A program made the translations under genes and the position numbers. Below, piece after piece: positions 1 to 9,833 of a DNA stretch of 64,000 nt. Position 1 is the stretch's first letter. Each line of letters starts with the position of its first letter. This DNA comes from an uncultured Bacteroidales bacterium (GTDB lineage Bacteria > Bacteroidota > Bacteroidia > Bacteroidales > P3), in the NCBI GenBank assembly GCA_910578275.1, contig CAJTPR010000003.1, positions 1 through 64,000 of the forward strand. The letters run 5' to 3'. A model generated the notes under the pieces. That model made no database searches. It was given only the letters and a program-made list of their open reading frames with translations, and had not been told where the DNA came from.

Positions 1-24
1 TCATGCGCCTCTTGTAATATTTCG

Positions 25-34
25 TATCTTCGCG
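25..34 (+). promoter_or_regulatory. Putative -7 promoter element upstream of ruvA
   Basis: The decamer TATCTTCGCG resembles the Bacteroidota -7 consensus TAnnTTTG with one change (C for T). The same decamer lies ahead of exbB and lysS. No TTTG -33 box at the usual spacing is visible, partly because the window starts here. The assignment rests on motif similarity and position only. Confidence 0.35.
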
Positions 35-186
35 GAGACAAGCCGGCGTCAATCCTGATAATGCCTATCGGACAGGCGTCGGTGGAATCCGGCCCTCGTT
101 TTCCGGGAACGGACTTGGCCGCCTCCCTGTTGCATTTCTGCCCGCAAAAGGTTACATTTGCTCCTTTGTAAGGAGCGGAAAAAAGC

Positions 187-774
187 ATGTACGCATATAT
201 AGAAGGCAAGTTGACGGAACAGAATCCTGCCTGTGTGACGGTGGACTGCGGGGGCGTCGGGTACGAGATCAACATATCCCTTCATACATATTCGCAAATC
301 AAAGACAAGGAAACGGTCCGGTTGTGGGTGTATCAGGCGGTTCGGGAAGATGCCTTGCTGCTTTTCGGTTTTGCCGATAAGACGGAGAAGAATCTGTTTC
401 TGCAACTCATATCTGTTTCGGGCGTCGGCGCCAATACGGCGAGGGTGATTCTTTCCACCTTGGGCCCGGAAACCACCGCCCGTGCCATTCTTGACGGAGA
501 CGTGAAGAAAGTGCAGTCGGTCAAAGGCATCGGTTTGAAGACCGCTCAGCGTATCATCGTCGATTTGCGCGACCGTTTGGCGAAGATGGATATTTCTTCC
601 GCGGCCGTGTCGCTTTTGCCCCAATTCCGTCCCGAACGGGAAGAAGCGGTGGCCGCCTTGGTTACATTGGGGTTCGCACGTACCGCCGTGGAAAAGACGG
701 TGGACGGACTTTTGGCGAAAGAACCCTCCCTGAACACGGAAAGCATGATAAAACAGGCCTTGCGAATGCTGTAA
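187..774 (+). CDS. ruvA: Holliday junction branch migration protein RuvA
   Basis: RuvA binds four-way DNA junctions as a tetramer and loads the RuvB motor for branch migration in recombination and repair, in the cytoplasm. The 195-residue length matches the family. An N-terminal OB-fold part is followed by two helix-hairpin-helix motifs, near residues 75-92 (SGVGANTARVIL) and 110-127 (VKGIGLKTAQRI). The C-terminal domain III (about 150-195) is the part that contacts RuvB. The ATG lies a few bases after a purine-rich stretch. sprA starts 25 bases downstream, so the two are probably co-transcribed; ruvA-sprA linkage is common in Bacteroidota. Confidence 0.97.
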   Translation: MYAYIEGKLTEQNPACVTVDCGGVGYEINISLHTYSQIKDKETVRLWVYQAVREDALLLFGFADKTEKNLFLQLISVSGVGANTARVILSTLGPETTARAILDGDVKKVQSVKGIGLKTAQRIIVDLRDRLAKMDISSAAVSLLPQFRPEREEAVAALVTLGFARTAVEKTVDGLLAKEPSLNTESMIKQALRML

Positions 775-799
775 GACCATACTCATTGAACTATTTGAT

Positions 800-3700
800 A
801 TGTTGAAGTATTGGTTCTACGGCATGTTGGCCATCGTGGCGACGTGGGTCTTGTCCGCGGGCGTGACGTTGTCGTACGCGCATACGCCCTACCGGCCGGC
901 CGGTCCCGTTCCGCCTTCATGGGACGACATGCCGGAAGTTGCCGGTATGCTCCATGCTACCTTTCATGCGAACGGGGCGGAGATGGATTATCCGCAGATG
1001 TCCTATGCGGGGCAGGAATCGCAAATGCAGGACGACTCCTTGCGTTATCCCATTCCTCAGGCCGCTCCCGACGAAGACTTGCCCGAAGACAAGAGCCTTT
1101 ACATCAAGTCGAACATTACCGAAGAGGCACAGTACGATCCCAAGTCGAACGAATACGTGCTTACGCGCAAGGTGGGCGACATGACGCTTTCGCGTCGTCA
1201 CATGACGATGGACGAGTATGTGAAGTATACCAGCCAGAAGGCCGTGCGCGATTATTGGAAAAGCAAGGCTGACTATACGCCTACGACTTCTTCGGGGCTG
1301 AGCGGCCTGATTCCCGGACTCAACCTGGATTTCCTGGACGAGAAATTGGGCAAGGACCTGATCAAGTTCGATCTCAATGGATCCATAGGCCTTGAATTCG
1401 CGTTGGTGGGAACCCGTCGCGACGACCCGTCGCTGGATATCAAGCATCGGCGCACGTTCAACTTCGACTTCGCCTCCGACATCAACGTGAACCTGAACGC
1501 CACCATAGCCGACCGTCTCAAGTTCAACATCAGCCATAACACCGAGGCTCTTTTCCAGTTCGACAACAAGTTCAAACTCGAATACGAAGGCAAGGAAGAC
1601 GAAATCGTCAAGAACATAAGTGCCGGTAATATCGATTTTCCGTTGAACACCACGTTGATAAGCGGTGTCCAGGAACTGTTCGGCATCAAGGCCCGTTTGC
1701 AGTTCGGCAAGACGTTCATCACGGGGGTATTTTCGGAACAGCGTTCGGAAAGCACCAACGTTCGTGTGGAAGGGGGTGCGCAAAGCACCGAGTTCGACAT
1801 CAAGGTGGACGATTACGAGGAAAACAGGCACTTCTTCCTGGCGCAATATTTCCGTGACCATTATCACGAGGCGTTGGCCGACCTGCCGTTGCTCAACAGC
1901 CGGCTTAAGATCACAAAGATCGAAGTATGGGTGACCAATATCGGTTCGCCCGTGCAGAACAATCGAAACATTTTGGCCTTTACCGATTTGGGTGAAAACA
2001 ACCCGATGGCTTCGAACGTTCACGGGAATCCTTTCGTGCGTTATCCCGACCAGGAAAGATCGAACGACCTTTTGCGCGTGTTCAACAAGAACAGCCTGCG
2101 CAACCTCAATACGGTGGGACAATTCCTTCAAGGACGGGGCTATACCAACGGTCGTGAGTTCGAAAAGGTGGAAAGCGCCCGGCGACTCGATGCGAGTGAG
2201 TACTCGTTCAATCCTTCCTTGGGTTTTATCACGCTCAACCAGACGCTCAACAGCGACCAGGTGCTGGCCGTGGCTTTTCAATACCAGATCGTGGGTGACA
2301 CGGCGGTGTATCAGGTGGGCGAGTTTTCCGACCAAGGCATCAACGATCCGCAGGTGCTGGTGGTGAAATTGCTCAAGTCGTCGGTGCTCAATACGGAGAT
2401 TCCGTTGTGGGACTTGATGATGAAGAACGTGTATTCGCTCAATACCTATCAGCTCAGTGGCGAGAACTTCCGTTTCAACATCATGTATTCGGGCAACGAG
2501 CGGGGTGTTCCCAGCGGCTATTTCACCGACGGTCCGCGAAGCGGCATCCCGTTGATACAGGTTTTCGGGCTGGACAATCTCGACACGCGGCAGAACCGCA
2601 ATCCCGACGGATTGTTCGACTATCTGGACGGTGCGGCCACAGGCGCGGGTTACGTGCAAGGCGACAAGGGCTTGATTTACCTGCCTTGGCCCGAACCTTT
2701 CGGCAAGGACATGGTGCAGATGTTCGGAGGCGACAGCAATGCGGCCAGACCCTACCGCTACGACGAGTTGTACCGTAAGACCAAGACCGAGGCGCGGCAA
2801 TACAGCGAGAAGAACAAATATACGTTCGTGGGCAGTTACAAGTCTTCGGGCGGCAGTGAAATAAGTTTGGGCGCCTATAATCTGCCCGAGGGTTCGGTGA
2901 AGGTCATGGCGGGCAACACGCCCTTGGTGGAGAATCAGGACTATACGGTGAATTATGCCTCCGGGATTGTCCAGATTATCAATCCGGGCGTGCTCAATTC
3001 GGGCGTGCCTATCGACATCAAGACGGAAAGCCGTTCCAACAGCTTGCTTACCAAGCGCATGATGGGCTTGCGCGTGGAACACTTCTTCGACGAACATTTC
3101 TATGTGGGGGGAACGATCATGAACCTGCGCCAAAGTTCGCTTACCCAGAAGGTGAACTATGGCGAGGAGCCCATATCCAATACGATCTACGGTTTTGACG
3201 CATCCTACGACAGGGAGAGCCGTTGGCTTACCAAGGCCGTCGATGCCATCTTGCCTTTCGAGGACAGCAAGGCTCCGTCCCGTATCAGCCTCTACGGGGA
3301 ATTCGCCCATTTCCTGCCGGGACACTCGCGTGCCATCGGACGTTCGGGGACCACGTACATCGACGACTTCGAGAGCAGCAAGAGCACGATCAACCTCAAA
3401 GAACCGTATTCCTGGTATCTGGCCAGTACGCCGCAGAAGCAGGACGACTTGTTTCCCGAATCGGCAGACCAATATGCCACGACTACCATCACGGGCCGCA
3501 ATCGCGCCAAGTTGGCCTGGTATACGGTCGATCCCATCTTTTACAGCAGCGCTCGTCCGAAGAACATCACCAAGGAAGACCTTTCAAACCATTACACGCG
3601 CCGGGTGTTGGTGAACGAGGTTTTCCCGGGACGTCAGCTTTCGTCGAACGAGGCCCAGACGCTAACCGTGCTCAATATGGCTTTCTACCCTTCCGAACGG

Positions 3701-6700
3701 GGACCGTACAACTATGATGTGACGGCCGTGCCCGGCGTGACGGCAGGGGTGAGCCGCCAGGACGGAAGCTTGCTCTCGCCCGAGACCCGTTGGGGCGGCA
3801 TGATGCGCAAGGTTTCCAATACCGACTTCGAGGCGGCGAACGTGGAATATATCGAATTCTGGGTCATGGACCCCTTTATCGGCACGGACGGCAAGAACGG
3901 TAATCCGCGGCATTCGGGCGGCAAGCTCTATTTCAATCTCGGCGACATATCCGAAGACGTGCTTCGTGACGGCCGCAAGTCGTTCGAGCATGGATTGCCC
4001 ACTTCCGCGGTCGTGGAGAACGTGGATGAAACCCAATGGGGCCGTGTTCCGTCGATCCAGGCCATCGTGAACAGTTTCGACAACAATCCCGCTTCGCGCA
4101 AGTTCCAGGACGTGGGGCTGGACGGGCTTTCGACAAACGACGAACGGGACTTCTTCCGTGAATTCCTTGCCGAAATGGGCAACTGGGTGGGGCAGAACTC
4201 CGAGGCGTACCGTAATATCTACGAGGATCCTTCCTCCGACAACTATCGTTATTTCCGTCGGGGCATCTGGGATACGGTGCAGCATTCGTCCAACAAGATA
4301 GCCGACCGTTACAAGTATTACAACAATCCCGACGGCAACTCGCCTTCCAACGAAGACAATCCTGAAAGTTATCCCACCCAGCAGACCAATTATCCAAACA
4401 CGGAAGACATCAGCGGGGACAACACGCTCAACGAGGCCGAGAACTACTATCAATACGAGGTGGAACTCGATCCCGACCGCATGACGGTGGGCGAGGGATA
4501 TATCACCGACGTTTACGAGGCCAGCGTGAAGTTGAGCAACAATACCACGGACAGGGTGAAGTGGTACCAGTTCAAGATTCCCGTCAAGGAACCCGACAAG
4601 GTGGTAGGGCAGATGCAAAACCTGCAATCGGTACGTTTCGTGCGTATGTTCATGAAGGGTTTCAAGGAGCCTGTCATCTTGCGTTTCGCTTCGTTGGACC
4701 TGGTCCGTTCCGATTGGCGCAAATACGACAACACGCTCTTGGAAAGCGGGGAAACGGTGCCGGGCGGGTCGCAGACCACGTTCGAGGTTTCGACGGTGAA
4801 CGTGGAAGAAAACGGACAAAGGACGCCTATACGCTACGTGTTGCCTCCGGGTATCGAACGCATGCTCGATCCTTCCGACCAGAACAACGTGGAAATGAAC
4901 GAACAGTCGTTGAGCCTCAAGGTGGGCAACCTGATGGACGGCGATGCGCGCGGCATCTACAAGAACACCTCCTACGACATGCGACAGTTCAAGAAGATGG
5001 AGATGTTCGTGCATATGGAGAAGGTGCATGAGATGGACAATGCCGTCGATGGCGACGTGCACCTGTTCGTGCGCATGGGGGCCGACAACAACGACAACTA
5101 TTACGAATACGACATCCCCTTGAGTTATACCGAATGGGGACAGAGCGCCCGCGATCTGGTATGGCCCGAGGCAAACAAGGTGGAAATAGACCTGGGGGCG
5201 TTGGTGAAGGTGAAGGAAAGGCGCAACCGGATCATGCGCGAGCAAGGTTCGCTCTCCTATGCCGGCATCTATTCCGAACAGATAGGCAAGGCCACGTATT
5301 CGGTAAAGGGCACGCCTTCGATCAGCGCGGTGAAGACCATCGTGATCGGTTTGCGCAATCCTGCGCGCACGCGGCCGGGTGATGGCGACGACGGTCAGCC
5401 CAAGTCGGTGGAAGTTTGGATAAACGAGTTCAGCCTCAACGAGTTCAAGAAAGAGGGCGGGGTGGCGGCCACGGCACGTGCGCAGTTGAGCTTGGGCGAC
5501 TTGGGCAGCATCTCGGTGGCGGGAGCCTACACGCAGGCCAATTTCGGCCAGATAGAACAGAAACTTACCGACCTTTCACAAAGCAATACCGGTTCTTACG
5601 ATATTGCCGTCGATTTGGAAATGGGACGTTTCGTGCCGGAAAAGGCGGGCTTGCGTTTGCCGGTGCATTATGATTTGTCGTCCACCATCAGCAATCCCAA
5701 GTACAATCCGCTCGATCCCGACATAAAGACCAAGGACGAGCTCGGTACCTATACCGGCAAGCAGGAAAAGAAGGCGTTCAAGAAAGCCATCCAGGACTAC
5801 ACGATACGCCAGAACGTGAACTTGATGAATGTCCGCAAGGAACGTACCAACGCCGAGAAGCAACCTCAGTTCTGGGACATAGAGAACTTCAACGTCTCCT
5901 ATGCCTATTCAAGTACCCGACACAGGGACGAGGACATGGAATTCGACAACCAGGTGATACACCGGGGAGGATTCGGCTACGATTATTCCACGGCTTCGCG
6001 TTTTTTCACCCCGCTGGGCAAGACCAAGATGGCCTCCAATCCTTGGGCGGCGATTCTTACCGACTTCAATGTCAATTATATTCCCAACATGTTCTCGTTC
6101 AACATGGAACTGGAAAGGGAGTATTCCGAAAGCAAGATGCGCAACAAGAATGCCGAATGGGACATCATCATGCCTTCCACGACCTACAAGCGCTTCGATT
6201 GGAGCCGTAACTACAATTTCCGCTACGATCTTACCAAGTCGATAAGCATCAATTATTCGGCAAACGCCAACAGTTACCTGCGCGAGCCTCCGGGACGGAT
6301 CAATACGGCCAGCCGTCGCGATTCGGTGTGGAGCAGTTTCATCAAGGGCGGTAGCATGACCAACTACGACCAGAACCTCGGTCTGACCTATACGTTGCCC
6401 ATCAATAAGATACCTGTTCTCGACTGGGTGGAAGGAAGTGCGGCCTATAACGCGCTTTACCGCTGGGAAGGCGGTTCGTTGGCCACGCAGGAAAGGTTGG
6501 GCAACGTCATTTCCAACTCGATGGACGTTTCGGCCAACGGGTCGGTCAACTTGGTGGGCTTGTACAACAAGATTCCGTTCCTCAAGAAGATCAACGACGG
6601 CAACCGCAGGACCCGGCGCGGTGGCAGGAGCAACACGATCATGACGCGTGCCAACCAGAAAGAAGACGAACCTGAGGAAAAGAGTGCCTGGAAGACCCTC

Positions 6701-8095
6701 TACAAGGGTGCGCTTCGTTTCCTGATGATGATCCGTGACGCCAATATCAATTACAGTCGCAACGAAGGTACGTCCTTGCCCGGATTCATGCCCGAGCCCG
6801 ACTTGTTCGGTGTAAACTTCGGCAAGGATGCTCCCGGGGCGGGATTCGCGTTGTTCGGGTCTCAGGCAGACATCCGCCGTCGGGCGGCCCGCAACGGTTG
6901 GCTTTCCACCGACAGCCTCATGACCACGCCCTATCACAAGCAGTTTACCGAAAGTGTCACGGCGCAGGTTTCCGTGGAACCTTTCACGGATTTCCGGATC
7001 ACGGTCAATTTCGGATACAACAAGGTGGAAAACAAGTCGTCGTATTATACATACAACAGCATTCTCGACGACTTTGCCGAGACCAATCCCGTCGTCAACG
7101 GAAGTTACAACGTGACCAACGTGATGATAGGGACGGCTTTCAGCAAGTTCGACAAGAAATATTTCGACAAGACCTACCAGAAGTTCCTCGACAACCGTAT
7201 CGTCATTGCCGAGCGTCTGGCGCAAGACAATGCCGCTCCCGGATACGATCCGCACGTTTACCGCTACGATACGGCCGCGCGGCGCAATTATCCGCAGGGT
7301 TACATGTCGAACAATCAGGACGTCATGATTCCCGCCTTGATTGCCGCCTATACGGGATGCGATCCGTACAAGGTTTCGCTTTCGGCGATGGACAAGTTCC
7401 CGTTGCCCAACTGGTCGCTCACTTATTCGGGCTTGACCAAGATAAAGGGCGTGCGCAAGGTGTTCAAGAATTTTTCCATTTCCCATGCCTATTCGTCGTC
7501 CTACACCGTGGGTTCCTATACCAACAACCTGTTGTACAAGGATGCGCAGGACTTTGTGGAAAACATCGACGAGGCGGGGAACTTCCGTTCACGTTACATC
7601 ATGGACGGAATCGTGTTGAGCGAACAGTTCTCGCCTCTGATCAAGATCAACATGACGTTCATCAACGACCTTTCGCTCAATTTCGAATATCGTCAGAGCC
7701 GTCAGATAGGATTGAGTTTCGTCAACAACCAGATTACCGAATCGCGTACCAAGGAATGGATCGTGGGAGCGGGCTATCGTATCAAGAACGTGGGATTCAA
7801 GGTGAATTCGGGCGGGGCGGGCAAGCGTCGCATCAGCAGCGACATCGTGCTCAGGGCCGACTTCAGCATCCGCGACAACATCCGGCTTTTGCGCAAGATA
7901 GACCAGCAGATCAACACGCCTTCCGAGGGTGCCGTCATCACGTCGATCAACGTCTATGCCGAATACGAGATCACGCGCCAGTTGTCGGCCCGCGTGTTCT
8001 ACGACATGACGCTCAACAAGCCCTATATCGCCAACCAGTTCTACAGCAGCAACGGCAGGGGCGGCATAAGCCTGACCTATAAGTTCACGCAGTGA
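800..8095 (+). CDS. sprA: Type IX secretion outer-membrane translocon SprA (Sov)
   Basis: This 2431-residue protein is the giant outer-membrane beta-barrel through which type IX secretion cargo passes; in gliding Bacteroidota it is also needed for motility. An N-terminal hydrophobic segment (about residues 6-26, ending SYAHT) is the export signal. The rest is rich in alternating aromatic and polar residues typical of barrel strands, and ends in a strand-like GGISLTYKFTQ. The family-typical motif YIDDFESS lies near residue 853. The length agrees with SprA/Sov homologues. The gene sits between ruvA and gcvH, a conserved setting. It is intact, so a type IX system is likely functional here. Confidence 0.95.
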   Translation: MLKYWFYGMLAIVATWVLSAGVTLSYAHTPYRPAGPVPPSWDDMPEVAGMLHATFHANGAEMDYPQMSYAGQESQMQDDSLRYPIPQAAPDEDLPEDKSLYIKSNITEEAQYDPKSNEYVLTRKVGDMTLSRRHMTMDEYVKYTSQKAVRDYWKSKADYTPTTSSGLSGLIPGLNLDFLDEKLGKDLIKFDLNGSIGLEFALVGTRRDDPSLDIKHRRTFNFDFASDINVNLNATIADRLKFNISHNTEALFQFDNKFKLEYEGKEDEIVKNISAGNIDFPLNTTLISGVQELFGIKARLQFGKTFITGVFSEQRSESTNVRVEGGAQSTEFDIKVDDYEENRHFFLAQYFRDHYHEALADLPLLNSRLKITKIEVWVTNIGSPVQNNRNILAFTDLGENNPMASNVHGNPFVRYPDQERSNDLLRVFNKNSLRNLNTVGQFLQGRGYTNGREFEKVESARRLDASEYSFNPSLGFITLNQTLNSDQVLAVAFQYQIVGDTAVYQVGEFSDQGINDPQVLVVKLLKSSVLNTEIPLWDLMMKNVYSLNTYQLSGENFRFNIMYSGNERGVPSGYFTDGPRSGIPLIQVFGLDNLDTRQNRNPDGLFDYLDGAATGAGYVQGDKGLIYLPWPEPFGKDMVQMFGGDSNAARPYRYDELYRKTKTEARQYSEKNKYTFVGSYKSSGGSEISLGAYNLPEGSVKVMAGNTPLVENQDYTVNYASGIVQIINPGVLNSGVPIDIKTESRSNSLLTKRMMGLRVEHFFDEHFYVGGTIMNLRQSSLTQKVNYGEEPISNTIYGFDASYDRESRWLTKAVDAILPFEDSKAPSRISLYGEFAHFLPGHSRAIGRSGTTYIDDFESSKSTINLKEPYSWYLASTPQKQDDLFPESADQYATTTITGRNRAKLAWYTVDPIFYSSARPKNITKEDLSNHYTRRVLVNEVFPGRQLSSNEAQTLTVLNMAFYPSERGPYNYDVTAVPGVTAGVSRQDGSLLSPETRWGGMMRKVSNTDFEAANVEYIEFWVMDPFIGTDGKNGNPRHSGGKLYFNLGDISEDVLRDGRKSFEHGLPTSAVVENVDETQWGRVPSIQAIVNSFDNNPASRKFQDVGLDGLSTNDERDFFREFLAEMGNWVGQNSEAYRNIYEDPSSDNYRYFRRGIWDTVQHSSNKIADRYKYYNNPDGNSPSNEDNPESYPTQQTNYPNTEDISGDNTLNEAENYYQYEVELDPDRMTVGEGYITDVYEASVKLSNNTTDRVKWYQFKIPVKEPDKVVGQMQNLQSVRFVRMFMKGFKEPVILRFASLDLVRSDWRKYDNTLLESGETVPGGSQTTFEVSTVNVEENGQRTPIRYVLPPGIERMLDPSDQNNVEMNEQSLSLKVGNLMDGDARGIYKNTSYDMRQFKKMEMFVHMEKVHEMDNAVDGDVHLFVRMGADNNDNYYEYDIPLSYTEWGQSARDLVWPEANKVEIDLGALVKVKERRNRIMREQGSLSYAGIYSEQIGKATYSVKGTPSISAVKTIVIGLRNPARTRPGDGDDGQPKSVEVWINEFSLNEFKKEGGVAATARAQLSLGDLGSISVAGAYTQANFGQIEQKLTDLSQSNTGSYDIAVDLEMGRFVPEKAGLRLPVHYDLSSTISNPKYNPLDPDIKTKDELGTYTGKQEKKAFKKAIQDYTIRQNVNLMNVRKERTNAEKQPQFWDIENFNVSYAYSSTRHRDEDMEFDNQVIHRGGFGYDYSTASRFFTPLGKTKMASNPWAAILTDFNVNYIPNMFSFNMELEREYSESKMRNKNAEWDIIMPSTTYKRFDWSRNYNFRYDLTKSISINYSANANSYLREPPGRINTASRRDSVWSSFIKGGSMTNYDQNLGLTYTLPINKIPVLDWVEGSAAYNALYRWEGGSLATQERLGNVISNSMDVSANGSVNLVGLYNKIPFLKKINDGNRRTRRGGRSNTIMTRANQKEDEPEEKSAWKTLYKGALRFLMMIRDANINYSRNEGTSLPGFMPEPDLFGVNFGKDAPGAGFALFGSQADIRRRAARNGWLSTDSLMTTPYHKQFTESVTAQVSVEPFTDFRITVNFGYNKVENKSSYYTYNSILDDFAETNPVVNGSYNVTNVMIGTAFSKFDKKYFDKTYQKFLDNRIVIAERLAQDNAAPGYDPHVYRYDTAARRNYPQGYMSNNQDVMIPALIAAYTGCDPYKVSLSAMDKFPLPNWSLTYSGLTKIKGVRKVFKNFSISHAYSSSYTVGSYTNNLLYKDAQDFVENIDEAGNFRSRYIMDGIVLSEQFSPLIKINMTFINDLSLNFEYRQSRQIGLSFVNNQITESRTKEWIVGAGYRIKNVGFKVNSGGAGKRRISSDIVLRADFSIRDNIRLLRKIDQQINTPSEGAVITSINVYAEYEITRQLSARVFYDMTLNKPYIANQFYSSNGRGGISLTYKFTQ

Positions 8096-8194
8096 GAGTG
8101 AAACGGGGAATGTCGTTGGCGATTTGGCAAAAAAAACTTAATTTTACGACTTGTTGAATTACGAAAAGGTCAAACAATTAAACAAAGCAAGAAT

Positions 8195-8575
8195 ATGAAC
8201 TTTCCTGAAAACCTCAAGTACACCGAAGATCACGAATGGATCAAGGTAGAAGGCGAAACGGCCTTGGTGGGTATTACCGATTACGCCCAGAAAGAATTGG
8301 GCGACATCGTTTTCGTGGATGTCACCACCGAAGGCGAAACCTTGGAGGCCGGTGAGGCTTTCGGCAACATCGAAGCCGTCAAGACCGTATCCGAACTCAT
8401 GCTTCCTGCCGCCGGAGAGATACTTGAACTCAATCCTGCATTGGCCGACGATCCCGCCTTGGTAAACAAGGATCCTTACGGACAAGGTTGGATCATCAAG
8501 GTGAAGCTGTCCGATGCCGCCGCCGTGGCCTCGTTGATGGACGCCGCAAGTTACAAGGCCAAAATCGGCGCGTAA
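8195..8575 (+). CDS. gcvH: Glycine cleavage system H protein
   Basis: GcvH carries the aminomethyl group on a lipoyl arm between the P, T and L proteins of the glycine cleavage complex. It is 126 residues, the normal size. The lipoyl-accepting lysine is K63 in EAVKTVSEL, and the N-terminal DHEW signature is present (residues 12-15). No gcvP or gcvT lies in the window, so the complex is encoded elsewhere or this copy serves lipoate relay. It is followed directly by a strong hairpin terminator and is separated from sprA by about 100 bases. Confidence 0.96.
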   Translation: MNFPENLKYTEDHEWIKVEGETALVGITDYAQKELGDIVFVDVTTEGETLEAGEAFGNIEAVKTVSELMLPAAGEILELNPALADDPALVNKDPYGQGWIIKVKLSDAAAVASLMDAASYKAKIGA

Positions 8576-8594
8576 TTTATTTGACAAGCAGCAG

Positions 8595-8633
8595 GTCGAG
8601 CCTTTCTATGCAAATAGGGAGGCTCGACTTTTA
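8595..8633 (+). terminator. Rho-independent terminator after gcvH
   Basis: A 15-bp stem (8595-8609 with 8614-8628, containing G-T pairs) with loop GCAA is followed by TTTT. It lies 20 bases after the gcvH stop and should end the ruvA-sprA-gcvH transcripts before ychF. Confidence 0.85.
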
Positions 8634-8707
8634 TAAAAGGGTGGAATCCGGACGGAATTCCGGAGGTTCCGGGATGCCGCCGTGTTTCTTTGAAAAAACG
8701 ACAGGAC

Positions 8708-9811
8708 ATGTCTTTGAATTGTGGAATCGTGGGCTTGCCCAATGTGGGAAAATCGACCTTGTTCAATTGTTTGAGCAATGCCAAGGCGCAGGCGGCCAAT
8801 TTTCCGTTCTGTACCATCGAGCCCAACGTGGGCGTGATTACCGTTCCTGATGAACGGCTCCACGTATTGGTGGAAATCGATAATCCCAAGAAAGTGATTC
8901 CGGCAACGATGGAAATCGTCGATATCGCCGGTTTGGTGAAAGGAGCCAGCAAAGGCGAAGGCTTGGGCAACAAATTTTTGGCGAACATCCGGGAAACGGA
9001 CGCCATCATCCATGTGTTGCGTTGCTTTGACGATCCGAACGTCACCCATGTGGACGGCAGCGTCGATCCGGTCCGCGACAAGGAGATCATCGACGCCGAA
9101 TTGCAACTCAAGGACCTTGAGACGATAGAAAACCGTATCGGCAAGGTGGAGAAGCAGGCGCAGAGCGGAGGCGACAAGACCGCCAAGCGCATGCTGGGCA
9201 TCTTGCAGAAATACAAGGAAACGCTCAATCAGGGGTTGAGCGCGCGTACGGTAAGCTGGGAGAGCAAGGACGACCAGAAACTGGCACAGGAGTTGTTCCT
9301 GTTGACCAACAAGCCGGTGTTGTATGTCTGCAACGTGGACGAATCTTCCGCCAAGGAAGGCAATGCCTACGTGGAAGCGGTGCGTCAGGCGATCGCGGAC
9401 GAAAACGCGCAGTTGCTGGTGGTGGCGGCTAAGACAGAGAGCGAAATCGCCGAATTCGAGACCTACGAGGAAAGGCAGTTGTTCTTGCAGGAACTGGGGC
9501 TGGAAGAATCGGGCGTGAACCGTCTGATAAAGGCTTCGTATGCCTTGCTGAACTTGCAGACTTATTTCACGACGGGACCTGATGAAAGCCGCGCCTGGAC
9601 ATTCGTCAGGGGAACCAAGGCCCCGCAGGCGGCGGGCATCATCCATACCGACTTTGAAAAAGGCTTTATCCGTGCCGAAGTGATCAAATACGACGATTAC
9701 GTGAAATACCGTACCGAGGCTGCCTGCAAGGAAGCCGGCAAGTTGGGCGTGGAAGGCAAGGAGTATGTTGTTCAGGACGGAGATATACTGCATTTCCGTT
9801 TTAATGTGTGA
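8708..9811 (+). CDS. ychF: Redox-regulated ATPase YchF (Obg-family)
   Basis: YchF is a universally conserved Obg-related P-loop nucleotidase that associates with ribosomes and prefers ATP. The Walker A motif GLPNVGKST is at residues 9-17. The NKxD motif is replaced by NVDE (in CNVDESS), the YchF hallmark behind its ATP preference. The C-terminal TGS domain ends in HFRFNV. The start was placed at the ATG giving MSLNCGIVGL, because an upstream in-frame TTG adds only six unconserved residues. Length is 367 residues, as in the family. Confidence 0.95.
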   Translation: MSLNCGIVGLPNVGKSTLFNCLSNAKAQAANFPFCTIEPNVGVITVPDERLHVLVEIDNPKKVIPATMEIVDIAGLVKGASKGEGLGNKFLANIRETDAIIHVLRCFDDPNVTHVDGSVDPVRDKEIIDAELQLKDLETIENRIGKVEKQAQSGGDKTAKRMLGILQKYKETLNQGLSARTVSWESKDDQKLAQELFLLTNKPVLYVCNVDESSAKEGNAYVEAVRQAIADENAQLLVVAAKTESEIAEFETYEERQLFLQELGLEESGVNRLIKASYALLNLQTYFTTGPDESRAWTFVRGTKAPQAAGIIHTDFEKGFIRAEVIKYDDYVKYRTEAACKEAGKLGVEGKEYVVQDGDILHFRFNV

Positions 9812-9833
9812 TTGAACGAATTCCCGTGCGAAC

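Noticed and set aside
917..3472. Long antisense frame (851 codons) over sprA
   Set aside because: It lies opposite a strongly conserved coding sequence, has no recognisable domain, and is rich in arginine, histidine and valine as expected for a codon-bias shadow in GC-rich DNA.
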